Assembly (NCBI GenBank): GCA_003669055.1
Contig: RAYB01000046.1
Span: 1 to 34,156, forward strand
Direction: 5' to 3'
DNA length: 34,156 bases
Origin: a bacterium 1XD21-70
GTDB taxonomy: Bacteria > Bacillota > Clostridia > Lachnospirales > Lachnospiraceae
Positions 26,384-33,975 of the stretch are shown one piece after another. Both the position numbers and the translations under genes were made by a program. Under the pieces are notes generated by a model. That model was not told the DNA's origin. It did not search any database and was given only the letters and a program-made list of their open reading frames with translations. The number at the start of each line of letters is the position of its first letter. Within the stretch, counting starts at the first letter, position 1.

Positions 26384-26408
26384 CGGTTCCTCCTGAACTG
26401 GTTTGCCA

Positions 26409-27125
26409 CTATTGGAGCGCTACCATCTGTGCTGCTACAGTCTCTGCCTCTTCCTCAGAAAAGTATCCGCATGCCTTCATCCGCCTCAGCACCTGCATTT
26501 GCCGTTTCTCTGCCAGTTCCTGGCTATTGGTCGGTGCGTAGCGGCTGGGTGCATTGGGGATGCCTGCCAGCAAAGTGCTCTCATATTGGCTCATCTCTGC
26601 CGGTTCCTTGCCAAAGTAGCCGCGGCTGGCATCGCCTGCCGTGTAGTAGCCGTCTCCGAAATAGATGCTGTTTACATAGAGTTCCAGGATCTCTTCCTTG
26701 CTATACTTCTCTTCCAGTTCCAGGGCTACAAATACCTCGGCCGCTTTCCTGGCCAGTTCCTTTTCCTGGGTGAAATATAGGTTCTTCGCCAGCTGCTGTG
26801 TGATGGTGCTCCCGCCTTCCACATAACGCCTGGCCTGGATATCGTGCAGAACCGCCCTTGCGATGGCGATGGGATCCAATCCGAAATGCTGGTAAAACCG
26901 GTGATCCTCCACCGATACCACTGCATCCAGGTACACCTGAGGCAGTTCCTCCAGCTTGGTGTATCCTTCTTTTGCCCGGATGGAATCCACTTTATCCTCC
27001 AAGCTTACCGCTGCTACCGCTTCCTGGTATCTCTCATAACCCTGGCTGGCAACGGTGAAACCGGTCAGCAGCATCACACACACAGCAAGTAAAACGACAG
27101 ATCGAAAAATTCTCATAAGCTTCAC
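26409..27125 (-). CDS. Monofunctional peptidoglycan glycosyltransferase (GT51)
   Basis: A 238-residue membrane-anchored enzyme that polymerises lipid II into glycan strands. One N-terminal helix (about 5-27) is followed by the GT51 domain. The catalytic Glu73 is in VSVEDHRFYQHFG, and GGSTITQQLAKNLYF (104-118) is the second signature. The later motifs ALELEEKYSKEEILELYVN and YFGDGYYTAGDASRGYFGK are intact. The protein ends about 40 residues after YESTLLAGIPNAPS with no transpeptidase domain, so it is an MtgA-like monofunctional enzyme rather than a truncated class A PBP. I choose the GTG at 27125; the upstream TTG lies in the promoter. ATG 27116 is an alternative. Confidence 0.9.
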   Translation of the reverse strand: MKLMRIFRSVVLLAVCVMLLTGFTVASQGYERYQEAVAAVSLEDKVDSIRAKEGYTKLEELPQVYLDAVVSVEDHRFYQHFGLDPIAIARAVLHDIQARRYVEGGSTITQQLAKNLYFTQEKELARKAAEVFVALELEEKYSKEEILELYVNSIYFGDGYYTAGDASRGYFGKEPAEMSQYESTLLAGIPNAPSRYAPTNSQELAEKRQMQVLRRMKACGYFSEEEAETVAAQMVALQ

Positions 27126-27158
27126 GGTATCACCGTCCCTTCTATTTTTGATGGTACC

Positions 27159-27167
27159 AGTATACCA
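27159..27167 (-). promoter_or_regulatory. Extended -10 promoter of the GT51 gene
   Basis: TGG followed by TATACT (27164-27159) on the minus strand, 33 bp ahead of the GTG start. No clear -35 is present. Confidence 0.55.
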
Positions 27168-27224
27168 CAAAAATTTTCTAAAGACTTTAATGATACCTTA
27201 GAAAATGCTGAACATTTTCCGACA

Positions 27225-27254
27225 ATTATAACATTATTCTTACGTTTGTGTCTA
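27225..27254 (-). promoter_or_regulatory. Second, upstream promoter of the GT51-hydrolase unit
   Basis: TAGACA (27254-27249), an 18-bp spacer and a perfect TATAAT (27230-27225). Just downstream, GAAAATG/CATTTTC arms (27201-27219) form a small hairpin in the resulting leader. Confidence 0.6.
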
Positions 27255-27269
27255 TATTGTAAAAATCCG

Positions 27270-28319
27270 TCATTTTATCACAATCGCCTGAGACAAATGC
27301 CTTGGCGTATCGGCATTCAGGCTCTTTTTTTCTGCCAGGTAGTAGCCCATCATCTGGCCGATGAATCCGATCATGGCCGCATTCTGCAGGCTGTCATACC
27401 CGTAATCCAGATCCAATGTATAATCCGCATCTGCAAAGCATTCTGCCGCCCGCGGCCCCACTGCAAGCGTCACTGCCCCATACGTTTTCATCTCGGAGAG
27501 AAGTTTGGCATCCCCTTCTATGGTCTCTTCATTTCCCAACAGTATAATCATGGTCTTGTCATCCACCAGGCTCATGGGGCCGTGGCGGTATTCGAGCGTG
27601 TAATAGGCTTCGGAATTGCTCAGGCTCATCTCCTTCATCTTGTTCATGCACTCATTGGCAATCCCGTAATTGATTCCCTGGCCCAGGGTGATGAACAGTT
27701 CCCTTTCCGGATGCTCGCTTACAATCTTCTTGGCAATATCATCGGTTGCTTTTAAGAATTCTTCTGCCTGGTTTTTATAATTCTCCATCTGCCGGATCTT
27801 CTCCCGCTTCCCTCCGGCATAAAACGCCAATACCACTGCCAGATACACCATGCTGGTAAAGGAGCGGGTCATAATCACGCTGTCCTCTGCCGTCTCCGGG
27901 GACAGAATCATATAATCATTGTATTTTGCACTGTCGGGGTCACAGGTGATGGCCAGCGTTTTGACGCCTGCAAAGCTTCTCACCTTATCGATCGCCATCC
28001 GCACCTCTGTGGTATAGCTTTTTCTGGTAATCGGCAGCACCAGCACTTTCTTTCCCTTCCCCACATAGGCCTCCGGGAAATAATACAGTTCCGAGCAGCA
28101 CATTCCCTTTGCGGGGATTTTTGTACACGCCGCAAATGCGTGGGCCGATGCCTGTGCCAGATACAGGGAAGTTCCGCAACCGGTAAATATCAGTTCCTCG
28201 TATTCCTCTGCAAACACCTGGTCCAGCACCTGGTAAATCCCTTCCAGCGAGTCGTTGATCGCCTGAAAAGATACCGGCTGCCCGTACATCTCTCTGTAAG
28301 TCTGTTCGCTGTTTTTCAT
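27270..28319 (-). CDS. SIS-domain sugar-phosphate isomerase/deaminase (AgaS/FrlB/GlmS-like)
   Basis: A 349-residue cytosolic protein with two SIS domains. The first phosphosugar-binding motif is TGCGTS (46-51). The usual RSGxSxET of the family is altered to TRKSYTTE (about 98-105). TRSFTSM follows, and the second domain has EYRHGP (243-248). The C-terminus ends in DTPRHLSQAIVIK, very like the GlmS tail. Members remove or isomerise the amino group of sugar phosphates, for example GalN6P deaminase (AgaS) or fructoselysine-6-P deglycase (FrlB). The exact substrate is open. ATG 28319 is ten bases after GAGGAG. It is the last gene of the LacI-linked sugar operon. Confidence 0.85.
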   Translation of the reverse strand: MKNSEQTYREMYGQPVSFQAINDSLEGIYQVLDQVFAEEYEELIFTGCGTSLYLAQASAHAFAACTKIPAKGMCCSELYYFPEAYVGKGKKVLVLPITRKSYTTEVRMAIDKVRSFAGVKTLAITCDPDSAKYNDYMILSPETAEDSVIMTRSFTSMVYLAVVLAFYAGGKREKIRQMENYKNQAEEFLKATDDIAKKIVSEHPERELFITLGQGINYGIANECMNKMKEMSLSNSEAYYTLEYRHGPMSLVDDKTMIILLGNEETIEGDAKLLSEMKTYGAVTLAVGPRAAECFADADYTLDLDYGYDSLQNAAMIGFIGQMMGYYLAEKKSLNADTPRHLSQAIVIK

Positions 28320-28439
28320 TTCTTCCAATCTCCTCTTTCCTGTTTCTTTCTGGTTGTTCCTGTCTTTTTGTTCCTGCCTGTCTCTGTTTCTCTTTGCTCC
28401 TTCCCGTCCGCAGCTGCCTGCCTTCCAGCCAAAAGCTGC

Positions 28440-29297
28440 TCAGACCGCCTTTCCCTCTGACCCTGCCAGGCGAATGATCTTTTGTACATCCTCCTGCAGC
28501 TTTTCATTGGCAAACCGGGACAGTTTCCACGAATGGCCCTGGTGCTCCAGGGTTTTGAGACCTTCCTCATAGTGTTCCACATATTTGTACCGGATCTCAG
28601 TGCCAAAATTAATCTTTGCCACTCCCATGCGGATCGCATCGCGGACGATCTCCTCCTTCATTCCCGTACACCCGTGAAGCACCAGGGGGATATCCGTGAA
28701 TTGCCGCACAGCCTCAAGAATCTCCAGGCGAATGTCCGGCTCGCCTTTATAGTAGCCATGGGCATTGCCGATGCCGATGGCCAGGGAGTCCGGCTGGCAG
28801 AGTTCCAGGAAATGCCTCACTTCTTTTGGGTTTACAATGTTTTTATTTTCCATCGCTGCGCCCATGTTGTCCAAGCGCAGCAGTTCCCCCACCTCTGCCT
28901 CCACCGGCACGCCGAAGCATTTTGCCACCTTTAAAACTTCATTGGTCATGCGGGCATTTTCTTCTATGGGCTTTGTGGAGCCGTCAATCATCAGAGAAGT
29001 AAAGCCCAGCTTCAGCGCCTCCATGCAGATGTCGAATCCGTCCCCATGATCGAGATGGACAGCTACTGGCACAGACACCTTGGCTGCACACCATTTGCAT
29101 ACATTTACAAACCAGTCATGGCCGGAATAGGCTCCTGTATTGACATAATGAGCCAGCATGACCGGGGATTTCAAATCCTCTGCCGCCTTGCAGATGGCCC
29201 AGATGATGTCGTAATTGCCGCCCTGGGTATTGACCGCCGGCACCGCATAGCCGTTTGCCGCCGCGTCCATGAGCATTTTTTTACTTGTCGTCAGCAT
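28440..29297 (-). CDS. Class II ketose-bisphosphate aldolase (FBA/KbaY/GatY family)
   Basis: A 285-residue zinc-dependent aldolase expected to split a ketose-1,6-bisphosphate, or a related sugar phosphate, into dihydroxyacetone phosphate and an aldehyde. AVHLDHGD places the catalytic Asp83 and Zn ligand His84. Further motifs are SLMIDGSTKPIEEN, EAEVGELLRLDN, GIGNAHGYYKG (Zn His) and LHGCTG (Zn His). The last is LHGGSG in most members, so two phosphate-loop residues are changed here. ATG 29297 follows GGGGG; a longer frame upstream is basic low-complexity sequence without homology features. It lies between the permease and SIS genes of one operon. Confidence 0.92.
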   Translation of the reverse strand: MLTTSKKMLMDAAANGYAVPAVNTQGGNYDIIWAICKAAEDLKSPVMLAHYVNTGAYSGHDWFVNVCKWCAAKVSVPVAVHLDHGDGFDICMEALKLGFTSLMIDGSTKPIEENARMTNEVLKVAKCFGVPVEAEVGELLRLDNMGAAMENKNIVNPKEVRHFLELCQPDSLAIGIGNAHGYYKGEPDIRLEILEAVRQFTDIPLVLHGCTGMKEEIVRDAIRMGVAKINFGTEIRYKYVEHYEEGLKTLEHQGHSWKLSRFANEKLQEDVQKIIRLAGSEGKAV

Positions 29298-29431
29298 ATT
29301 ATCCCCCTTATTCTTATCAGCGCTTTCGATGCCGCCCCGGCTCTGCCTTTTCTCCTGGCTTTTTTGAATTTTGTCCGGACTTTGCCGGTTCCTTTTCCTG
29401 TCAGGCCTGCGGCGGATCATCTTTAAGGCTG

Positions 29432-30277
29432 CTATCCTTTTACTGCTCCTGCCACCAATCCCTTGACCATATATTTCTGGAAAAAGAAGAACAGGAACAT
29501 AATCGGAAGAATCCCTACTACGGAAATCGTGTTGACCTTCGACCAGTCATAGGATAATTCTCCCAGATACCGCAGAGCCACACCTGCTGACAATGTCCGC
29601 AGGCTGTCATTTTGAATCAGCGTGACGGCATGCAGGTAATCATCCCAGGTCATCAGAAACGCATAAATCCCTACTGCCACCATGCCGGATTTTACCAGCG
29701 GCATCACAATCTGGAACAAGGTCTGCATTCTTCCTGCCCCGTCCACAATGGCGGCTTCTTCCAGTTCTCTGGGGATTCCGTCAAAAAAGCTGGCCATCAG
29801 GGTGATGGTAAAGGGCAGCATTGCCGCTGTCAGTGCCAGAATCAGCCCCGCCCGGGTATTAATCAGATGAATCTTGCCTAAAAGGTCATACAGGGAGATC
29901 ATCCGGCTGACAATAGGAAACATCTGAGCCGAGAGAAACGCCGCCACAATCCAACGGTTCCATCTGATCTTGAAACGGGACAGGGCATAGCCGGACATAA
30001 TGGCCAGAACCAGCGTTACCGCAGCCGTAACCCCGGACACGATAAAATTGTTTTTATAGTAAATAAAGAAAAAGTTATCCTCTGTGAACAGGGAAATATA
30101 GCTGTTCCCGGTGGGCGCTTCCGGCACCATGGTGGGCGGAAAACGGTAGGCTTCCATATTCGTCTTAAAGGAGGTCATCAGCACCCAGTAGAGAGGAAAC
30201 AGCAAAAACAGCAGGATCACCGCCAGAATCAGGTATTCCATCATAACCCAGATCTTCTTTTTTCCTTTTGCTCCCAT
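29432..30277 (-). CDS. Carbohydrate ABC transporter permease, MalG type
   Basis: A 281-residue permease with six membrane segments. The EAA loop EEAAIVDGAG (173-182), which docks on the ATPase, is followed by FQIVMPL. The N-terminal LFPLYWVLMTSFKTN is characteristic of the MalG/CUT1 class for oligosaccharides, polyols and glycerol-phosphate. AGGAGG five bases upstream overlaps the stop region of the preceding permease gene (9-bp gap). No ATPase gene is in the operon, as is common for CUT1 systems that share an MsmK-type ATPase encoded elsewhere. Confidence 0.95.
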   Translation of the reverse strand: MGAKGKKKIWVMMEYLILAVILLFLLFPLYWVLMTSFKTNMEAYRFPPTMVPEAPTGNSYISLFTEDNFFFIYYKNNFIVSGVTAAVTLVLAIMSGYALSRFKIRWNRWIVAAFLSAQMFPIVSRMISLYDLLGKIHLINTRAGLILALTAAMLPFTITLMASFFDGIPRELEEAAIVDGAGRMQTLFQIVMPLVKSGMVAVGIYAFLMTWDDYLHAVTLIQNDSLRTLSAGVALRYLGELSYDWSKVNTISVVGILPIMFLFFFFQKYMVKGLVAGAVKG

Positions 30278-30286
30278 AGCTGCCTC

Positions 30287-31240
30287 CTAATTCATTTCCA
30301 CGTCTTTAAAGACGCGGTTGTACACAAATACCACCACGATCATCAGCAGCATCCACACGGTTGTCACTGCAGCGCCGCTTCCCAGGTTGTTGGAGACAAA
30401 TGCCTCCCGGTAACTCAGGATTGCCAGCGTTGTGGTCGCATTGTCCGGGCCGCCGCCGGTCATCGTCCAGAACAGCGGAAACTGCTTGAAATTCTCAATA
30501 ATGGCCATGGATACGGTGATTTTAATCACGCTCATGATGCTGGGAATCGTGATATAGGCAAACCGTTTCACTCCGTTTGCCCCGTCAATGGTAGCTGCTT
30601 CCAGAAGGTCTGTAGATACATTGGTCAGCCCGGAGACCAAAAGCAGGGTGGTCAGGGGAATCTGTTTCCAGAGCGCTGCGACGGTAATCCCCAGCAGTGC
30701 TGTATCGGGATTATTCAGGATCGCAAAATCGGACATTTTCCCGCCGCTGAATATCCCTACCAGATATTTTAAAAGGCCGTACTGGGGCTGATACATCCAC
30801 ATCCAGATCAGGCCGGATATGATGGTGGGAACCACCCACGGAGCCATCATGATGCTGCGCACGAACCGGGTAAAGCGGATGTCTGAATTCAAAATCAGCG
30901 CCAGGACCATTCCCAGGACAAACTGGGCAATCACCACGGCGGCCACAAAGGCCAGGGTGTGGGATACGGCCATCCCCAGCCTGCCGCTGTTAAACAGCTT
31001 GATATAGTTCTCAAAATTGTTCCAGCTTCCCGGCGTGCCGGAAATAATATTTTTTACCTTAAAGTCCAGGAAGCTTTTCACCACGGAATCTGCCACCGGA
31101 ACAAGAATAAAAATAACCGTTATCAGAACGGACGGGAGCAATAATGCTCCCGCAAAGATCCGGTCATTCCGTTCCCTGGCAGTCATGGGGATTCTTATCT
31201 GTGCATGTTTTCCCATAGTACACCAGTTATCCTTTCCCAT
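30287..31240 (-). CDS. Carbohydrate ABC transporter permease, MalF type
   Basis: A permease of about 317 residues with six membrane segments and an EAA loop LEAATIDGANGVKRF (213-227). PWVVPTIISGLIWMWMY is typical of CUT1 MalF partners. It forms the channel with the MalG-type protein. The start is uncertain: 31240 has AAAAAGG only two bases away, while ATG 31216 has AAAGGA about 13 bases away. The difference is eight residues. It follows the binding-protein gene by 87 bp. Confidence 0.93.
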   Translation of the reverse strand: MGKDNWCTMGKHAQIRIPMTARERNDRIFAGALLLPSVLITVIFILVPVADSVVKSFLDFKVKNIISGTPGSWNNFENYIKLFNSGRLGMAVSHTLAFVAAVVIAQFVLGMVLALILNSDIRFTRFVRSIMMAPWVVPTIISGLIWMWMYQPQYGLLKYLVGIFSGGKMSDFAILNNPDTALLGITVAALWKQIPLTTLLLVSGLTNVSTDLLEAATIDGANGVKRFAYITIPSIMSVIKITVSMAIIENFKQFPLFWTMTGGGPDNATTTLAILSYREAFVSNNLGSGAAVTTVWMLLMIVVVFVYNRVFKDVEMN

Positions 31241-31327
31241 TGCCTTTTTACGTTTTGCCTCTGTCTGGCAGCCATTCCCTTAAGCGGCCTTAAGGGCGGC
31301 TGCCCTGCCAAATCTGATCCGCCTGGT

Positions 31328-32692
31328 TTATGGAATCACATTGGCGGCTGCTGCCTCAAATTCTGCGATGGCAGTATCCACATCCTTGCCGCTTAACGTA
31401 ACTGCCTGAGCCAGGGTACACAGTTCCAGGTTCAGGTCTGACAAAGTCGGAATAAAAGTAACCGGCTTTACCTTTCCCACGGAACCGGCGGCTCCTGCCA
31501 GGAGTGCGGAATCCTTTACCACCTGCAATTCCTCCATGGACTGCCTGGACGGATATGCCGGGGTTACGCTCTCAAAATACTCGGAAATCTTCTCTTCGGA
31601 CAGAATAAAGTCTACCAGCTTTGCAGTCGCTGCTTTTCTTGCCTCGTCATTGTTCATCACCATCAGGGTTCCTGCCTGGAGCACAGACTCGCCGCTTCCG
31701 CTTCCGCCTGCCAGGGGAGCCGCAGAAGCAATAAAATCAGCCGCATCAGGATTGATGGATTTCACGCCGTTAAAACCCCAGGACTGGTCATAATACATGG
31801 CCAGCTGCCCCAGTGCAAAAAGGTTCCTTAAGTCTTTCAGCTTGCTGTTTTCCGGATTATAGCCGCTTTCATGGAGTGTCTTCCACATGGCCACTGCATC
31901 CTTGAAACCCTGGTCGATTGCCAGGTTCCCGTCTGCATCCAGCACGGTTCCCCCGAAATTGTGGACGGAGGAGGTCAGGCACGCGCCGGATACCGGTACG
32001 GAAGCTGTGGTCAGGCCAAAAGCGTAGACTTTATTTCCGTCCTCTGTGGTCAGCGCTGCCAGCTTGGGAGCCATTTCCAGCATTTCATCATAGGTGGCCG
32101 GCGGAGCCTCCGGATCCAGGCCTGCCTTCTCAAACAGGTCTTTGTTGTAGTACAGCAAAAACGGGGAAACATACATGGGAACTCCGTATGCCACGCCGTC
32201 AATGGAGCATGCCTCCAGAATGCTTGGATAAATGTCTGCCATCAATTCGCTGCTGAGCACATCAGCGGCCGGGGCTGCCATCCCGGCTTCTACCATGGTG
32301 GGAATCCAGTCCAGTTCTCCATACATCAAGTCAACCATGTCCCCGCCGCCTGCCATATTGATGACCGTATTGACGATCTCACCATAAGGGGCTGTCACCA
32401 GTTCTACGGTAATATTGGGGTTTTCTGCCGCAAATTCTTCCAGAAGCTGATTCCAGTATACATCATAGCCTGCCTCCAGGACTGCGTAGTTTGCGAACTT
32501 GATGGTAACCGGCTCTGTAATCTCCACATCAGCCGGAGCCTTTGTCTCCCCTGCTGCCTCTTTTGCCGGCTCTGCCGCCTGCGCCGGAGCCGCTGTGCTC
32601 TGCTGTGCCTGTCCGCCTCCTCCGGAACATGCCGTGGTAAGCCCCATAAGCGCTGCCGTCACCAGTGCCATTGTCTGTTTTTTCATCTTCAT
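31328..32692 (-). CDS. Carbohydrate ABC transporter substrate-binding lipoprotein (CUT1)
   Basis: A 454-residue lipoprotein. The signal peptide ends in LTTAC, with the lipidated Cys at 22, followed by a Gly/Ala/Gln/Glu linker to about residue 55. The mature domain is a family 1 extracellular solute-binding protein: ITVELVTAPYGEIVNTVINMAGGG near the N-terminal lobe, YGVPMYVSPFLLYYNKDLFEKAG, and later DQSWGFNG and MNNDEARKAATAKLVDFI. I choose ATG 32692, with GAGG five bases upstream; ATG 32686 is also possible. A LacI-type operator lies upstream at 32771-32784. It is the first gene of the sugar operon. Confidence 0.93.
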   Translation of the reverse strand: MKMKKQTMALVTAALMGLTTACSGGGGQAQQSTAAPAQAAEPAKEAAGETKAPADVEITEPVTIKFANYAVLEAGYDVYWNQLLEEFAAENPNITVELVTAPYGEIVNTVINMAGGGDMVDLMYGELDWIPTMVEAGMAAPAADVLSSELMADIYPSILEACSIDGVAYGVPMYVSPFLLYYNKDLFEKAGLDPEAPPATYDEMLEMAPKLAALTTEDGNKVYAFGLTTASVPVSGACLTSSVHNFGGTVLDADGNLAIDQGFKDAVAMWKTLHESGYNPENSKLKDLRNLFALGQLAMYYDQSWGFNGVKSINPDAADFIASAAPLAGGSGSGESVLQAGTLMVMNNDEARKAATAKLVDFILSEEKISEYFESVTPAYPSRQSMEELQVVKDSALLAGAAGSVGKVKPVTFIPTLSDLNLELCTLAQAVTLSGKDVDTAIAEFEAAAANVIP

Positions 32693-32717
32693 ACCTTCCT
32701 CTCTCTTTATTCTTATT

Positions 32718-32723
32718 TTTATA
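32718..32723 (-). promoter_or_regulatory. Possible -10 of the sugar operon
   Basis: TATAAA (32723-32718) lies 25 bp ahead of the binding-protein start. The -35 match is poor, as expected if the promoter is activator-dependent or weak. Confidence 0.35.
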
Positions 32724-32740
32724 CAGAATTCTCTGCACAT

Positions 32741-32754
32741 CTACATGTGTGTAG
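32741..32754. promoter_or_regulatory. Short palindrome, possible auxiliary operator
   Basis: CTACATGTGTGTAG has 5-bp arms CTACA/TGTAG and shares half-site bases with the clear LacI operator 17 bp away. It overlaps the expected -35 area of the sugar operon. Confidence 0.35.
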
Positions 32755-32770
32755 AAAAATCTCCGCAGTG

Positions 32771-32784
32771 TACACTCGTGTGTA
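32771..32784. promoter_or_regulatory. LacI-type operator O1 of the sugar operon
   Basis: TACACTCGTGTGTA is a near-palindrome with a central CG, as usual for LacI-family sites. It differs at one position from the site at 33900-33913 in front of lacI. Confidence 0.75.
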
Positions 32785-32791
32785 TATTGGT

Positions 32792-32822
32792 AAAAAGGGA
32801 ATGAGCACTAAATTTCGTGCTC
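32792..32822 (-). terminator. Terminator of the lacI-type gene
   Basis: GAGCAC (32822-32817 on the minus strand) pairs with GTGCTC (32808-32803) across an 8-base loop, followed by ATTCCCTTTTT. It lies 44 bp after the regulator's stop codon and separates it from the sugar operon. Confidence 0.72.
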
Positions 32823-32865
32823 ACAATCCTTTTATGCCTGCGCAGCTGCCTAAAATCCTTCCCTG

Positions 32866-33876
32866 TTACGTACTTCCTCTCTCAATCAATACGGTCTCAA
32901 AATTCTGATCCTCCGGCTGGCTTCCGGCAATCATCTGTGTCAGCATATCAATGGCGGCCTTGGCGATCTTCTCCTTCTTCATCCCGACTGTGGAAAGCCC
33001 GGGAGTAATCAGCCGGCTGATGCTGGAATCGTCAAAACCAATCACCCGAAGCTGCTCCGGCACCCGGATGCCGATCTGCCCCGCCGCCGTCATGGCAATA
33101 CAGGCCAGCATATCGTTCCTGCCAAAAATCCCATCCACCCGGGAACCAGTCCGAAGGCGCCTCTTGACCTCCTCTGTCAGCTCCTCCTGGCTGCGGCATC
33201 CGCAGACCACACTGTCCGGCCCCACAAAAAACCCGTTCGCTTCCATCTCATCTACAAAACCGCTAAACCGCATGTCATCCGGCGGGCTGATATGCCCCCT
33301 GGCGCTGATGCGATCCACATAAACCACATTCCTGCAGCCTCTGCCAATCAAATGCCTCACTGCTTCCCTGGCGCCTGTATACAGCCCGGTTCCCAGATAA
33401 GCCACCCGATCCACGGTCTTTTGGTGCCGCCACCGGCGGAATACCACCACCGGGATCCCTGCCTGGCTAAACTGCTCCACATACTCCGTGGGAAAACTTG
33501 CCGAACTGACAATGATCCCGTCAAACTGTCGGCTGATCACCTGGGAGATGAACTCCGGGGTGTTGCGGTTGGAGCACAAAGAGATCAGATACCCCGCATC
33601 GTATGCATATTTGTCCATCTCACTGACAATGCTGCTGAAATACTCATTAGTAATGTGGTCGGCAATGAATATGATCTGGTTGCTCCGCTTCCCCTTCAGG
33701 GCACGCGCCACATTGTTGGGGCGGTAATTCAGAGCCCGAACCGCTTCCTCTACCCTCTGCCGCTTCTCTTTCGCCACATAACGGTTGTTGTTGATCACAT
33801 AGGATACGATCGTCTCGCTGACCCCCGCCAGCTTTGCCACATCTGCCCGTGTGACCCGCTCTCTGGTCTCGCCCAT
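32866..33876 (-). CDS. LacI family transcriptional regulator
   Basis: A 336-residue repressor. The N-terminal helix-turn-helix (TRADVAKLAGVSETIVSYVINN, about 9-30, given here by its ends TRADVAKLAG and VSYVINN) and hinge helix YRPNNVARALKG (51-62) are followed by a periplasmic-binding-like effector domain. GFDDSSISRLITPGLSTVG near the C-terminus is typical. ATG 33876 stands ten bases after GGGAG; the upstream TTG has no ribosome binding site and lies next to the operator. It should control itself and the downstream sugar operon through the two matching operators. The inducer is unknown. Confidence 0.94.
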   Translation of the reverse strand: MGETRERVTRADVAKLAGVSETIVSYVINNNRYVAKEKRQRVEEAVRALNYRPNNVARALKGKRSNQIIFIADHITNEYFSSIVSEMDKYAYDAGYLISLCSNRNTPEFISQVISRQFDGIIVSSASFPTEYVEQFSQAGIPVVVFRRWRHQKTVDRVAYLGTGLYTGAREAVRHLIGRGCRNVVYVDRISARGHISPPDDMRFSGFVDEMEANGFFVGPDSVVCGCRSQEELTEEVKRRLRTGSRVDGIFGRNDMLACIAMTAAGQIGIRVPEQLRVIGFDDSSISRLITPGLSTVGMKKEKIAKAAIDMLTQMIAGSQPEDQNFETVLIERGST

Positions 33877-33899
33877 TTTAATCGTTCTCCCATTCAATA

Positions 33900-33913
33900 T
33901 ACACTCGTATGTA
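33900..33913. promoter_or_regulatory. LacI-type operator O2, autoregulatory
   Basis: TACACTCGTATGTA matches O1 at 13 of 14 positions. It lies just downstream of the regulator's -10 (33922-33927), over or right after the start of transcription, the classic position for repression. Confidence 0.75.
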
Positions 33914-33921
33914 CTAGCTAT

Positions 33922-33950
33922 AGTTTACAACAAAGGAATGATATTGTCAA
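33922..33950 (-). promoter_or_regulatory. Promoter of the lacI-type gene
   Basis: A perfect TTGACA (33950-33945), a 17-bp spacer and TAAACT (33927-33922) on the minus strand. Confidence 0.85.
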
Positions 33951-33958
33951 TATGTTTT

Positions 33959-33975
33959 ATGCAATTTTATTGCAT
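33959..33975. promoter_or_regulatory. 17-bp palindrome upstream of the lacI-type promoter
   Basis: ATGCAAT, TTT, ATTGCAT is a perfect 7-bp inverted repeat whose edge is 8 bp upstream of the -35. It could bind a second regulator, but short AT-rich palindromes arise easily by chance. Confidence 0.4.
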
